A DNA stretch of 64,000 nucleotides from Phenylobacterium sp. NIBR 498073 (GCF_027286305.1 NZ_CP114599.1:1736001-1800000), one strand, 5' to 3'. Counted from the stretch's first letter, positions 45,738 to 55,277 are shown. Program-made: numbers and translations. Notes: a model not told the origin generated them from the sequence alone.

Positions 45738-47024
45738 ATGAACATTGCAGCCAAGATCCAGGCCGCTGACGCTGCCGCCGAGATCGCCGCCATGCCGCTT
45801 GAGCAGCTCAACCCCGCCAAGGTCTCTCGCTTCTACGACGACACGATCTGGCCGGTGTTCGAACGCCTGCGCCGCGAGGATCCAATCCACTTCACGCCCG
45901 ACAGCGAGTACGGCCCATACTGGTCGATTACCAAGTGGACCGACATCATGGCGGTCGACACCAATCATGAAGCCTTCTCGTCCGCCGACGGCATCACGCT
46001 GATCAATCAGGAGGCCATGGCCGAACAGATCAAGATCATGGGAGAGCGGCGTCGCGGCGGCGCCGGGTTCATTACGATGGATGAGCCCCAGCACAGCTTT
46101 GCGCGCAAAGCGGTCAGTCCGACGCTGGCGCCGAGCAATCTGCACGCGATGGCTCCGCAAGTTCGTGAGCGGGCAGGTCAGATCCTCGACTCCCTGCCGA
46201 TCGGCCAGGAGTTCGATTGGGTCGACCTGGTGTCGAAGGAACTGACGGCTATGACCCTGGCCACCCTGTTCGACTTCCCGTTCGAGCAGCGGCGAAAGCT
46301 GCCCTGGTGGTCCGACATGATCATGAATCAGCCCGGCCACGGCCCCGTTGAGACGTGGGAACAGAAGGGCGCGGCGATGTTCGAATGTTTCAACGCATTC
46401 CATGAACTCTGGAACGAGCGGGTCAATTCAGAGCCGCGCGGCGACTTGATCTCGATGCTGGCGCACAATCCGGCGACCCGGGACATGCCGATGGAGACCT
46501 ACCAGGGCAACGTCATCCTGCTGATCGTCGGCGGCAACGACACCACCCGCAACACAATCTCGAGCAGCGTGCATGCGCTGAACCAAAATCCCGATCAATA
46601 CGCCAAGCTGCGCGCCAACCCGGACCTGATCCTCTCGATGGTGTCCGAAACCATCCGGTGGCAGACTCCGCTGGCGCACATGGCCCGGGTCGCGACGCGC
46701 GACGTTGAGATGGGCGGCAAGACCATCAAGAAGGGCGACCGGGTGGCCATGTGGTACATCTCGGGCAATCGCGACGATGAGTTCATCGAGCGACCCAACG
46801 AATTCATCATCGACCGCGAGCGGCCCCGCCAGCACATGTCGTTCGGCTTCGGCGTCCATCGCTGTGTCGGCAACCGCGTGGCCGAGATGCAGCTGACCAT
46901 CATCTGGGAAGAAATCCTCAAGCGCTTCCCTGAGATCAAAGTGGTCGGCGAACCGGTCCTGAACTGGTCGGCCTTCGTTCATGGCTACGAGACCTTGCCG
47001 GTGATCATCCCTTACCGGACCTAA
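45738..47024 (+). CDS. Cytochrome P450, CYP153 family (alkane/terminal hydroxylase type)
   Basis: A 428-residue soluble P450. The haem-thiolate C376 is in SFGFGVHRCVGNR, the I-helix oxygen motif is VGGNDTTRN (265-272) and the ExxR motif is E304-R307. Long stretches (YGPYWSITKWTDIMAV, EFDWVDLVSKELT, LATLFDFPFEQR, LISMLAHNPATR) match CYP153 enzymes, which hydroxylate the end carbon of alkanes, fatty acids or cyclic and terpenoid hydrocarbons using NADH, ferredoxin reductase and ferredoxin. GGGAGGA precedes the ATG at 45738. The redox partners are 5 kb away on either side. Confidence 0.93.
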   Translation: MNIAAKIQAADAAAEIAAMPLEQLNPAKVSRFYDDTIWPVFERLRREDPIHFTPDSEYGPYWSITKWTDIMAVDTNHEAFSSADGITLINQEAMAEQIKIMGERRRGGAGFITMDEPQHSFARKAVSPTLAPSNLHAMAPQVRERAGQILDSLPIGQEFDWVDLVSKELTAMTLATLFDFPFEQRRKLPWWSDMIMNQPGHGPVETWEQKGAAMFECFNAFHELWNERVNSEPRGDLISMLAHNPATRDMPMETYQGNVILLIVGGNDTTRNTISSSVHALNQNPDQYAKLRANPDLILSMVSETIRWQTPLAHMARVATRDVEMGGKTIKKGDRVAMWYISGNRDDEFIERPNEFIIDRERPRQHMSFGFGVHRCVGNRVAEMQLTIIWEEILKRFPEIKVVGEPVLNWSAFVHGYETLPVIIPYRT

Positions 47025-47051
47025 TGATTGACCTGTGCTGGGGGTGTGGGC

Positions 47052-47082
47052 CGGACGGTCAGCAACGTATGCTGGCCGTCCG
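47052..47082 (+). terminator. Terminator after CYP153
   Basis: A 12-bp stem with one G-U pair (CGGACGGTCAGC/GCTGGCCGTCCG) and a 7-nt loop, 28 bp after the P450 stop. It is followed by CGACCCTTT. Confidence 0.7.
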
Positions 47083-47138
47083 CGACCCTTTAGAAGGTCG
47101 TACGCTGGGCGTTGAGCGCCGCGAGCGCGGCCAACCGA

Positions 47139-48245
47139 TCAGCCTGCGGACACGTAGTTGGGGTAGTCGACGTAACCCTCGCCGCCGCCGCCATAATATG
47201 TATCCCGATCCGGCTTGGCCAAAGCCCAGCCCCGACGGAGGCGCTCCACCAGATCGGGATTGGCGATGAACGGCTGTCCAATGGCGGCAAGGTCAATCAG
47301 ACCGGAAGCCACAAGCGGCTCGGCCCGTTCCTTGTCGAGACCGCCCGCCAGGATGATCGCGCCTGAGAAGCGCTCTCGAGCCTGGCGAAGGAACTGATCG
47401 TCGACCGCTCGGGCGCCGGCGCGCACGCCGGTGTCGCTGAAGTGTAAATAGCCGAGCTGCCGGCGCCCGAGTTCGGAGATCACGTGAAGGTAGGTCTCGG
47501 GATTGCCCTCATAGGGCGGCGCGCCGAGGAGGCTCGCATTCGGTGAGAGGCGCACGCCAAGCCGTTCTGGCCCAGTTACGGCCGCGATGGCGTCTACCAC
47601 CTCAACCAGTAGCCGGGCGCGCGCCTCAAGAGAACCGCCGTACTGGTCAGACCGGTAATTGATCTTGGGGTTTAGGAACTGCTCGATCAGATAGCCGTGC
47701 GCGGCATGGACCTCGACGCCGTCGAAGCCCGCTGCGAGCGCCCGTTGGGCGGCCGAGGCGTAGTCCGCGACCACCCTAGAGACTTCAGAAGTGTCGAGAG
47801 CCCTTGGCGGGCTTGGCTGAACAAAGCCCACGCTGCCGTCATCGCGCCAAGCGTAGGCGAACACGCGATCACCCGCCGCGGGCTGGGTTGTAGAGCTTAC
47901 CGGCTGGCGTCCATCTTCTTGTAGCGAGGTGTGCGACACGCGGCCGACATGCCAGAGCTGAGCGAAGATGCGTCCGCCGCCCTTATGGACGGCGTTCGTT
48001 GTCTGGCGCCAGCCGGCGACCTGCTCGTCAGTTGAGATGCCCGGCAGGAAGGCATAGCCGACCGCTTCGCGGGAAATCGGCACGCCTTCGCTCACGATCA
48101 ATCCGGCGGTCGAGCGCTGAGCATAGTAGGCGGCGGTGAGCTCGTCGGCGCACTCGGTCTTGGCGCGCGAGCGCGTCATCGGGGCCATCACGATGCGGTT
48201 GGGGAGGGTAAGGCCCCCTAGTTGGAAATTGGAGAAGAGCGGCAT
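47139..48245 (-). CDS. Old yellow enzyme family FMN ene-reductase (NemA-like)
   Basis: A 368-residue TIM-barrel flavoprotein that reduces activated C=C bonds with NAD(P)H. Markers are MAPMTRSRA, FAQLWHVGRVSH, the substrate-binding pair in VEVHAAHGYLIEQF and the run NYRSDQYGGSLEARARLL. The ATG at 48245 has GAGGTGATC upstream. It is divergent from a TetR gene, the classic nemRA-like arrangement, and may detoxify or reduce enones formed in the pathway. Confidence 0.93.
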   Translation of the reverse strand: MPLFSNFQLGGLTLPNRIVMAPMTRSRAKTECADELTAAYYAQRSTAGLIVSEGVPISREAVGYAFLPGISTDEQVAGWRQTTNAVHKGGGRIFAQLWHVGRVSHTSLQEDGRQPVSSTTQPAAGDRVFAYAWRDDGSVGFVQPSPPRALDTSEVSRVVADYASAAQRALAAGFDGVEVHAAHGYLIEQFLNPKINYRSDQYGGSLEARARLLVEVVDAIAAVTGPERLGVRLSPNASLLGAPPYEGNPETYLHVISELGRRQLGYLHFSDTGVRAGARAVDDQFLRQARERFSGAIILAGGLDKERAEPLVASGLIDLAAIGQPFIANPDLVERLRRGWALAKPDRDTYYGGGGEGYVDYPNYVSAG

Positions 48246-48473
48246 GATCACCTCGCCGACGAGAAGGTGGCGCGCAATCTTGCTTGTCCGCAATCGCCAC
48301 GCCGCCTATCGATGTTACGTAATGGGTATGCTATCTAACCGGATCGTAAAATCAATGGACGCGATCCGCGCGATGGAGCGGAGGACATGCAGGAGATGAG
48401 CGATGCGCAGGCAGCGCTGATGAGAGGCCGGGAGGCTGCCGCCATCGTCCCGGCGCGAATTGGAGACTAGGAG

Positions 48474-49076
48474 GTGGCGCGAACTGTCTGCCAGCACCGC
48501 CTCGAGGCCATTCTCACCGCGACGTCGAAGGTCGTCAAAGTGCGTGGAGCACAGGCATCCATGGCGGAGATAGCCCGGGAGGCGGGGGTCTCCAAACAGA
48601 CCCTCTACAACCGATTTGGCTCGAAGGAAGCCCTTGTCCTGGCGCTCGCGACTCGCCGCCCAATGGCGATCGCGGCCACGCTCGAAGCGGCCGACAGCTT
48701 CGCCGATGTTGAAGCGACGCTCTACGCTTTCGCTCGGCTGCTGTTGCAAACATGCTTGGCTTCGGATGACGTCGCGATTACGCGCCTGGCGGCGGTCAAC
48801 GTGGGGGCGGCCCCTGAGATGGCCACGGCGGTCTACGAAGCGGGCCCCAAGAAGGTTGTGAGGGCGCTGGAGGTCTTCATGGTGGCGGCGGATGCCGCAG
48901 GCCAGTTGAACTGCCCTGATCCCGGCCAAGCTGCCGAGTTCTTCGCGAGCATGGTGGTGGGAATGCGCCAGATCGATCGTCTGCTCGGCGCGACTCTAGA
49001 GTCACTAGAGCCGCAATTCGAACATGTGGCGCGCGAGGCGGCGCTGCGATTCGTGCGGGCATACGGGCCGGCCTAG
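48474..49076 (+). CDS. TetR family regulator, divergent from ene-reductase
   Basis: A 200-residue regulator with helix-turn-helix SMAEIAREAGVSKQTLYNRF. Start is GTG 48474 with ACTAGGAG upstream. The 228-bp spacer to the ene-reductase contains TTACGTAA (48315-48322), a possible operator core. Likely ligand is an electrophile or pathway intermediate, by analogy with NemR-type pairs. Confidence 0.9.
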   Translation: MARTVCQHRLEAILTATSKVVKVRGAQASMAEIAREAGVSKQTLYNRFGSKEALVLALATRRPMAIAATLEAADSFADVEATLYAFARLLLQTCLASDDVAITRLAAVNVGAAPEMATAVYEAGPKKVVRALEVFMVAADAAGQLNCPDPGQAAEFFASMVVGMRQIDRLLGATLESLEPQFEHVAREAALRFVRAYGPA

Positions 49077-49340
49077 GGCGCTGCTCGACGGGTGGCGCTT
49101 TGCCGCGGCCACGTCGCGCAGCGCCCATTCCGGCTGGATCTTGCGGCGGCCGCCGCTTTGGCCCGAGGTTGCCCCTAGGTGAACTTTCCCCTGCGGCTCT
49201 TGTCGCTTGCGGCCAATGTGTTTACGAACGAGTACCGTGTCGAGCGAAGTGGTAATGGCGATCGGCAGGTGACCCGCCGCAACAGGACGCTTACGCGCGC
49301 TGATCGTCGGGTGAGCGAAAGTTGCGGAGGAGGAACGCGC

Positions 49341-50216
49341 GTGGGTCTGCTGGACGGAAAAGTCGCCATCATTACGGGCGCAGGGAACGGGCTGGGCGAG
49401 GCCTACGCCAAGCTGTTCGCCAAGGAAGGCGCGGCGGTCGTCGTCAACGACCTGGGCGGACCGCGCGACGGCTCGGGCTCGGACCGGGGCGCGGCGCAGA
49501 AGGTGGTCGACGACATCATCGCGGCCGGCGGCAGGGCCGCGGCCAACACCGACGACGTCTCGACCATCGAGGGCGGCGAGAACATCCTCAAGACCGCCCT
49601 GGATAATTTCGGCCAGGTCGACATCCTGGTCTGCAACGCCGGCATCCTGCGCGACAAGACCTTCGCCAACACCACCGAGCAGGACTGGGACCTGGTCGTG
49701 AAGGTCCACCTGAAGGGCACCTACTGCTGCACCATGCCGGTGTGGAAGTGGATGAAGGACAACGGCAAGCCTGGGACGATCATCATGACGTCCTCGACCT
49801 CAGGTCTCTACGGCAACTTCGGCCAGTCGAACTACGGCGCGGCCAAGGCCGGCATCTATGGCTTCATGCGCGTACTCTCGATCGAGGGACGCAAGTACGG
49901 CATCCGCGTCATGGGCCTGGCCCCCGGCGCCTTCACCCGCATGACCTCGGATTTGCCGGGCCGACGCGATCAAGAGCCGGATCCGCTGTCGCTCCCGGAG
50001 AACGTCGCGCCTGGCGTGCTCTACATGGCCTCGGACCTGGCCGCCGACCACACCGGCAAGGTGCTGGCGGTCTCCTTCCGTGGCGTGCGGGAGATCAAGA
50101 TGATGCAGACGGACGGCTTCGCCCCGGGACGGCCCTATACCGCCCAGGATGTGGCCGCCGCCGCCGACAAGGTCTTCTTCCCGGCTGCGCCGGAGCGGAC
50201 CGCCAAGGACGGATAG
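49341..50216 (+). CDS. SDR, MFE-2/3-hydroxyacyl-CoA dehydrogenase-like
   Basis: A 291-residue SDR with cofactor loop GAGNGLGEAYA, the specificity segment VVVNDLGGPRDG, NAGILRD and the catalytic NYGAAKAG. The VNDLGG pattern and C-terminal extension are those of the dehydrogenase domain of peroxisomal multifunctional enzyme 2 (17-beta-HSD4), suggesting oxidation of a 3-hydroxyacyl-CoA or a secondary alcohol. GTG 49341 has GGAGGAGGAA upstream. A terminator follows at once. Confidence 0.88.
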   Translation: MGLLDGKVAIITGAGNGLGEAYAKLFAKEGAAVVVNDLGGPRDGSGSDRGAAQKVVDDIIAAGGRAAANTDDVSTIEGGENILKTALDNFGQVDILVCNAGILRDKTFANTTEQDWDLVVKVHLKGTYCCTMPVWKWMKDNGKPGTIIMTSSTSGLYGNFGQSNYGAAKAGIYGFMRVLSIEGRKYGIRVMGLAPGAFTRMTSDLPGRRDQEPDPLSLPENVAPGVLYMASDLAADHTGKVLAVSFRGVREIKMMQTDGFAPGRPYTAQDVAAAADKVFFPAAPERTAKDG

Positions 50217-50219
50217 TCC

Positions 50220-50254
50220 AACGGCGCCAGCTTCGAACCGTAGCTGGCGCCGTT
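50220..50254 (+). terminator. Terminator after SDR
   Basis: Perfect 12-bp stem AACGGCGCCAGC/GCTGGCGCCGTT with an 11-nt loop, starting four bases after the stop; followed by CATTTC. Confidence 0.72.
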
Positions 50255-50308
50255 CATTTCAACGCAGCTGGGGGCGCTCGCCCGCGAGGTGCTCTGATCG
50301 TGTGAGGG

Positions 50309-51091
50309 ATGGTGATGTTGCAAGGAAAAGCGACCGCGCATCAGGAGGCTGGTTCTCGCTTCGAGCCGCACGAGGGTGCGCCCGACTGGATCGCCCGGTC
50401 TGGCGGCGCGCACGACTTCAATGCGGTTGCAACCCCAGCTGATGATCAACCCAGCGCATTGATGCGCGGAGCCAAGGGCCGGGCCAAGCACCTCTCGCTC
50501 GAGGTGAACAATCTCAAGTCCAGAGCTGTGGCCGCTGCCGAGAAAATTCTAGCAAGCCAGGGCGTGGAAGATCTGAACCTGCGCGCGATCGCCGATCTGG
50601 CGGGCATCGGCATCGCCTCAATGTACCACTACTTCGGTAGCAAGGACGATTTGCTGCTACATCTGGCTGTCCGCGGATTTGACCACCTGCACCGTGAAAT
50701 GATCCGGCTGCAGAGCGATCCGGACTTCGGCTCGTCGATGCGTGCGGGGGGACGAGCCTTTGTAGACTTCGCTTGCGCGCAGCCGGCGCTTTTCTCGTTA
50801 ATGTTCAATTCGCGCCTCCTCGCACGTCACGAAGTCCTGCGTGCGGCCGAAGCGCGGGCCCTACATGCCTACGAGGCGGCCGTGCAGGCTGATGATCGCA
50901 TTCCACGCGAGCACCAGTCGAACGCGACCCTTGCGATCTGGGCGCTCGGACGCGGGATCGCCGGAATAATCTCATCGCAACCGGCTGATCAATGCGCGGC
51001 CGCGCTCACTCAGCGCCTGTTTGCGGGCGCTGCGTTTCTGCTGGACCACGCCCAGCTGGCAATCGCGAGCGATGCTGGACCTGCGCGATAG
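50309..51091 (+). CDS. TetR family regulator A (paralogue pair)
   Basis: A 260-residue regulator with an unusual ~65-residue N-terminal extension before the helix-turn-helix [19 protein letters not shown]. The ligand domain closely resembles that of the TetR at 51738 (shared FSLMF, AYEAAV, DDRIP-like, IWALGRG and RLFAGAA segments). The two flank the ferredoxin gene. Start ATG 50309 has GTGAGGG upstream; ATG 50315 is an alternative. A candidate binder of the island palindrome. Confidence 0.88.
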   Translation: MVMLQGKATAHQEAGSRFEPHEGAPDWIARSGGAHDFNAVATPADDQPSALMRGAKGRAKHLSLEVNNLKSRAVAAAEKILASQGVEDLNLRAIADLAGIGIASMYHYFGSKDDLLLHLAVRGFDHLHREMIRLQSDPDFGSSMRAGGRAFVDFACAQPALFSLMFNSRLLARHEVLRAAEARALHAYEAAVQADDRIPREHQSNATLAIWALGRGIAGIISSQPADQCAAALTQRLFAGAAFLLDHAQLAIASDAGPAR

Positions 51092-51212
51092 TCATCTGCG
51101 CGCAGCTTCGTCCTCCAGGGGCGGCACAGGTGCGAACGCCCGGCGCGTTGCGGTGTGCCCGATTTTCAACGACGGACGCGACGTCGCAGCTGTTAGGCGC
51201 GATCAGGCCTTT

Positions 51213-51227
51213 TCGAACGCCGTTTCA
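51213..51227. promoter_or_regulatory. Island palindrome copy 6, ferredoxin promoter
   Basis: TCGAACGCCGTTTCA, 43 bp before the ferredoxin start codon, a position where a bound repressor would block transcription. Confidence 0.72.
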
Positions 51228-51269
51228 AGCCTTTCAACCCTCCCTGACCTATTAGGAAAGGAGGAACGA

Positions 51270-51590
51270 GTGCCTAAGCTCATCTACCAGATTTTTGGCG
51301 GCGAAACCCGTGAAGTGGAGGTTCCGGATGGGACCAGCGTCATGGAAGGCGCCGTGCGAAATGGGGTGCCGGGGATCGATGGAGACTGCGGCGGCGCCTG
51401 CGCCTGCGCGACCTGCCACGTCTATGTCCCGGACGCCTGGCTCGAGAAGCTCGAACCCCAATCGGAGATGGAGCGCAGCATGCTTGAGTTTGCGGAAAAC
51501 GTGACCCCCAACTCTCGGCTGGGCTGTCAGATCAAGCTCGTCGGCAGCCTCGACGGCCTGGAACTGATGCTGCCGGAAAGCCAACACTAG
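51270..51590 (+). CDS. 2Fe-2S ferredoxin (adrenodoxin/putidaredoxin type)
   Basis: A 106-residue electron carrier between the FAD reductase and the P450. Cluster ligands are C40, C46 and C49 (C-x5-C-x2-C) and C86 (RLGCQI). The start is GTG 51270 with a strong AAAGGAGGA site. It sits alone between two paralogous TetR genes, unlike the usual ferredoxin-next-to-P450 order. Confidence 0.95.
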   Translation: MPKLIYQIFGGETREVEVPDGTSVMEGAVRNGVPGIDGDCGGACACATCHVYVPDAWLEKLEPQSEMERSMLEFAENVTPNSRLGCQIKLVGSLDGLELMLPESQH

Positions 51591-51737
51591 ACTGTGGCTG
51601 AGGGGCGTCGCGCGGCCTGGCGGCGCCTCGACTGCGGCGTGATGGTCGAGCTGAGACCGTGACGGGCCGTCATGCAGACCCGCCTGCGGGTCCAACATCC
51701 AGCCTAGGCCGTGCAGCCAAGCGGGAGGGAGCGCGAT

Positions 51738-52532
51738 ATGAGCCGCCGAATTGGACCGCGGAGCGCTGCCGAAGACCGTGCGCAGCCTAGGCCGTGGGCC
51801 TTCCCAATGACCGATGCGACGGGGCCGATCAACGGCTCCCCAGCAGTGCGGCCCAATCACGCCGGCCAGGGATCGAACGCCGTGGCCCCCAAGCCTATCG
51901 GAACGCGATCGGCGGGTCCCCGCAATGCCCGTGAACTGTCTGTCTGGGTCAGAACGATGAAGACGCCAAAACCTTCCCACGAAGTCGGAAGCCTGAAGGC
52001 CAAGGCGCTGCGCGCCGCAGCCAAGGTATTGTCCGAGCGGGGGGTGGAGAAGCTGAACCTTCGGGCCATCGCAGTCGCGGGCGGTATCGGCGCCGCCTCG
52101 ATGTATCACTACTTCGCCAGCAAGGACGATCTGCTCTTAAACCTGGCCATCCAAGGCTTTGCCGACCTGCGCGCCGACATCATGTCTCTTCAGTCGGACG
52201 ATGAGTCCCCAATCCGTGGCGGGGCGCGGGCCTTCTTCGGGTTTGCTCAGGAAAACCCAGAACTCTTTTCGCTCATGTTCGACGAACGGCTGATGTCGCG
52301 ACATGAGAGCCTGCGGCACGCCGAGCACGAGTCTTTCCTGGCGTATGAAGCTGCGGTCGTAGCCGACCATCGCATTCCTGCGCAGCACAAGTCCGTCGCC
52401 GCTTTTGCGCTTTGGGCTCTGGGCCGTGGCATGGCGGCGACCATGTCGTCGTATCCAGACGGCCGCCCGCCAGACGACGTGCTCGAGAAGCTCTTCGCTG
52501 GCGCGGCCTACCTTGTTTACCATCCGGAGTAG
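51738..52532 (+). CDS. TetR family regulator B (paralogue pair)
   Basis: A 264-residue regulator related to the one at 50309; helix-turn-helix RAIAVAGGIGAASMYHYFAS. The ATG at 51738 has a strong GGAGGGAGCG site and gives a 73-residue N-terminal extension of unknown role; an internal ATG at 51957 would give a standard-length TetR. It precedes the acyl-CoA dehydrogenase pair. With its paralogue it is a candidate for recognising the island palindromes. Confidence 0.88.
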   Translation: MSRRIGPRSAAEDRAQPRPWAFPMTDATGPINGSPAVRPNHAGQGSNAVAPKPIGTRSAGPRNARELSVWVRTMKTPKPSHEVGSLKAKALRAAAKVLSERGVEKLNLRAIAVAGGIGAASMYHYFASKDDLLLNLAIQGFADLRADIMSLQSDDESPIRGGARAFFGFAQENPELFSLMFDERLMSRHESLRHAEHESFLAYEAAVVADHRIPAQHKSVAAFALWALGRGMAATMSSYPDGRPPDDVLEKLFAGAAYLVYHPE

Positions 52533-52855
52533 GGCTCAGGAGCGCGAAAGAGTGGGGGCGCCGGCCAGCCTCGCAGGCAGTCGTCTTCAGCCTGGTACAG
52601 CCGTCGCCTAGGGGCCTGAGTTCGCGAACGGCAGCCAGACCCCCGCCGGTTAGTTTGTCTCCGACAAGCTTCTCGACGCCCGGCGAACACTCATCAAGGG
52701 GGCCCGGCGATCCACCGCATTTGTCTGCGCCTGCGACCAAGGGGCGATTGTGGAACGTCGTTCGAAGCCGGCTGATGCGCGCCGAACTGGTTCGAGGAGG
52801 CACCGGCCGCAGGGCGCCGGGCGCTCGGGCCTGAGACAAACAGGGAGATGGATCC
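52533..52855. other. Promoter region of the acyl-CoA dehydrogenase pair
   Basis: No gene is seen. It contains palindrome copy 7 about 90 bp before the first dehydrogenase start. Confidence 0.5.
52751..52765. promoter_or_regulatory. Island palindrome copy 7
   Basis: TGGAACGTCGTTCGA, identical to copy 5 including left flank TTG and the following A; 91 bp upstream of the dehydrogenase start. Confidence 0.75.
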
Positions 52856-54058
52856 ATGGCGGATTTCGGCGGCACTGATTTGGACGCCTTCCGGGCCGAA
52901 GCGAAGGCTTGGCTTGCTGAGAACTTTCCAGCAGAGCTTGGTGCGTCGCCGGCGACGCACACCGAGGCGTTCAATGGCGCGGGTCAGCTGACCGAGGTGC
53001 AGGCGTCATGGAAACGCCTCATGGGCGAGAAGGGCTGGGGCGTTCCGACCTGGCCCAAGGCCTATGGCGGCGGCGGGCTGTCGCCGCAGGAGGCCCGCGT
53101 TCTGGCGCAGGAGATGGTCAAGATCGGTGCGATGAATCCGATCATGGGCATGGGCATCTCGATGTTCGGTCCCACGCTGCTTGAATACGGCTCCGAAGAG
53201 CAGAAGCTGAAGTACATTCCCGATATCGCCACCGGTAAGGTCCGTTGGTGCCAGGGCTTCTCGGAGCCCGGCGCGGGCTCCGATCTTGCGAGCCTGCAGA
53301 CCAAGGCGGAGGACAAAGGCGACCACTGGATCGTCAACGGTTCGAAAATCTGGACCAGCGGCGCCCAGTACGCGGACATGATCTTTTGCCTGGTGCGCAC
53401 TGACCAGGCCAAGAAGCATGAAGGCATTTCCTTTGTGCTGTTCTCCATGCACCAGCCCGGCGTCGAGATCCGGCCCATCAAGCTCATCGCGGGCAATTCG
53501 CCCTTCTGCGAGACCTTCTTCACCGACGTGAAGGTCTCCAAGGAGGATCTGGTGGGGCCGCTGAACGGCGGTTGGTCGGTGGCCAAGCGTCTGCTGCAAC
53601 ACGAACGCAGCGGCATGAACAGCGCCCGCGGCGGCTCGGGTGAGCCGCTTGGGGTCACCGCCAAGCGCTACATTGGGGCTGATGACGCCGGCCGCCTGTC
53701 CGACAGTGACCTGCGCACCCGCATTGTCATGAACGAAATGGAGGCCCGGACGGTCCAGCAGACGGTCCAGCGCGCCGCGTTGGAATCAAAGGCCAACGCC
53801 GGCCCGTCAGCGGCGACCTCGATCATGAAGAACGCCTTCATGAAGGTGGCTCAGGACCGCGCAGAACTGACCCTCGAGTTCATGGGGCACCAGGGTCTTG
53901 GCTGGGAGGGCGAGGCCTTCTCGAGCGAGGAACTCTCAACGGTTCGGTCGTGGCTGTCTGGAAAGGCCGGCTCCATCTACGGCGGCTCGAACGAAGTGCA
54001 GAACAACATCATTTCCAAGCGCATCCTCGGCCTGCCTGAAATGGGCCAGGGCGCGTGA
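52856..54058 (+). CDS. Acyl-CoA dehydrogenase (first of pair 1)
   Basis: A 400-residue FAD enzyme for alpha,beta-dehydrogenation of acyl-CoA. It shows QGFSEPGAGSDLASLQT and a C-terminal IYGGSNEVQNNIISKRILG. Where MCAD-type enzymes have the catalytic Glu in YEG, this has YGG, so its base must lie elsewhere or in a partner. It is followed after 42 bp by a second dehydrogenase gene; such pairs encode alpha2beta2 enzymes in steroid and related catabolism. An upstream palindrome ties it to the island regulon. Confidence 0.92.
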   Translation: MADFGGTDLDAFRAEAKAWLAENFPAELGASPATHTEAFNGAGQLTEVQASWKRLMGEKGWGVPTWPKAYGGGGLSPQEARVLAQEMVKIGAMNPIMGMGISMFGPTLLEYGSEEQKLKYIPDIATGKVRWCQGFSEPGAGSDLASLQTKAEDKGDHWIVNGSKIWTSGAQYADMIFCLVRTDQAKKHEGISFVLFSMHQPGVEIRPIKLIAGNSPFCETFFTDVKVSKEDLVGPLNGGWSVAKRLLQHERSGMNSARGGSGEPLGVTAKRYIGADDAGRLSDSDLRTRIVMNEMEARTVQQTVQRAALESKANAGPSAATSIMKNAFMKVAQDRAELTLEFMGHQGLGWEGEAFSSEELSTVRSWLSGKAGSIYGGSNEVQNNIISKRILGLPEMGQGA

Positions 54059-54100
54059 TCGTCAGAACAACCACAGAATTTCGAGAATAGGATTTTAGAC

Positions 54101-55237
54101 ATGGCCGTTCTGAACGAAGAACAGAGCATGCTCCGCGACGCAGCCAAGAGCTGGGTCCAGGAAAAGAGCCCGGTCACCGCCTTCCGCAAGATGCGCGACT
54201 CCGGCGTCGAGCTCGGCTACGACGCCGCCGCCTGGAACGAGCAGGCTGAAATGGGTTGGGCCGGGGTCATCATCCCGGAAGACTTCGGCGGGTCGAACTT
54301 CGGCTACCTGTCGATGGGCCTGATCCTTGAGGAAATGGGCCGCACGCTCACCGCCTCGCCGCTGCTGGCCTCGGGCCTGGCCGCCGCCAGCGCCCTGATC
54401 CTGGGCGGCAACGACGCCCAGAAGGGCGAGTACCTGCCCAAGATCGCCGACGGTTCGCTGGTCGCCACCCTGGCGGTCGACGAAGGCGCCCACCACGCCC
54501 CGGAAAAGGTCGCGCTGGAAGCCAAGACGTCGGGCGCCGGCTACGTCCTGAACGGCAAGAAGACCTTCGTGCTCGAAGGTCCGGGCGCCGGCCTGTTCGT
54601 GGTTTCGGCCCGCACCAGCGGCAAGCCGGGCGACAAGGACGGCATCTCGCTGTTCCTGGTGGCCGCCGACGCCAAGGGCGTGACCAAGCAGAACCTGAAG
54701 CAAGCCGACAGCCGCGGCGTGTCGAACGTCTCGTTCGACAACGTCGAAGTCGGCGCCGACGCCCTGCTGGGCGCCGAAGGCAAGGGCTGGGACGTGCTTG
54801 AGGCCACCCTCGATCGCGCCCGCGCCGGCCTCGCCGCCGAAATGCTCGGCGCCGCCGTGCAGGCCTTCGAAACCACCCTGGACTACCTGAAGGTCCGCGT
54901 TCAGTTCGGCCAGGTCATCGGTTCGTTCCAGGCCCTGCAGCACCGCGCGGCCAAGATGTTCACCGACCTGGAACTGGCCCGCTCGGCCGTCGAAGCCGCC
55001 CTGGCGGCGATCGACGCCGGCAGCCCGGACGTGCCGGAGCTGGTCTCGCTGGCCAAGGCCAAGATGGGCGACGTGTTCCACCTCGTCTCCAACGAAATGG
55101 TCCAGATGCATGGCGGCATCGGCATGACCGACGCCCACGACGCGGGCTTCTACCTGAAGCGCGCCCGTGCGGCCGAAGCGGCCTACGGCAGCCAGTCGTA
55201 CCATCGCGACCGTTACGCCCGCATCCAGGGCTACTAA
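54101..55237 (+). CDS. Acyl-CoA dehydrogenase (second of pair 1)
   Basis: A 378-residue acyl-CoA dehydrogenase fold protein. The middle domain is shortened and the C-terminal MHGGIGMTDAHDAGFYLKRA is the form seen in the partner subunit of heteromeric enzymes. It probably pairs with the preceding gene product. Codon use is almost uniformly GC at third positions, unlike nearby TetR genes. Confidence 0.91.
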   Translation: MAVLNEEQSMLRDAAKSWVQEKSPVTAFRKMRDSGVELGYDAAAWNEQAEMGWAGVIIPEDFGGSNFGYLSMGLILEEMGRTLTASPLLASGLAAASALILGGNDAQKGEYLPKIADGSLVATLAVDEGAHHAPEKVALEAKTSGAGYVLNGKKTFVLEGPGAGLFVVSARTSGKPGDKDGISLFLVAADAKGVTKQNLKQADSRGVSNVSFDNVEVGADALLGAEGKGWDVLEATLDRARAGLAAEMLGAAVQAFETTLDYLKVRVQFGQVIGSFQALQHRAAKMFTDLELARSAVEAALAAIDAGSPDVPELVSLAKAKMGDVFHLVSNEMVQMHGGIGMTDAHDAGFYLKRARAAEAAYGSQSYHRDRYARIQGY

Positions 55238-55250
55238 GACGACCTGAGCT

Positions 55251-55277
55251 TCGCCCCGCGCCTTTGGCGCGGGGCGA
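55251..55277 (+). terminator. Terminator after acyl-CoA dehydrogenase pair
   Basis: Perfect 12-bp stem TCGCCCCGCGCC/GGCGCGGGGCGA with loop TTT; no U-tract follows. Confidence 0.65.

Noticed and set aside
52751-52765. GGAAC in the island palindromes as an EcfG-type -35 element
   Set aside because: No matching -10 (CGTT) is found 16-17 bases further on; the inner CGTT is one base away, and the motif is palindromic in most copies.
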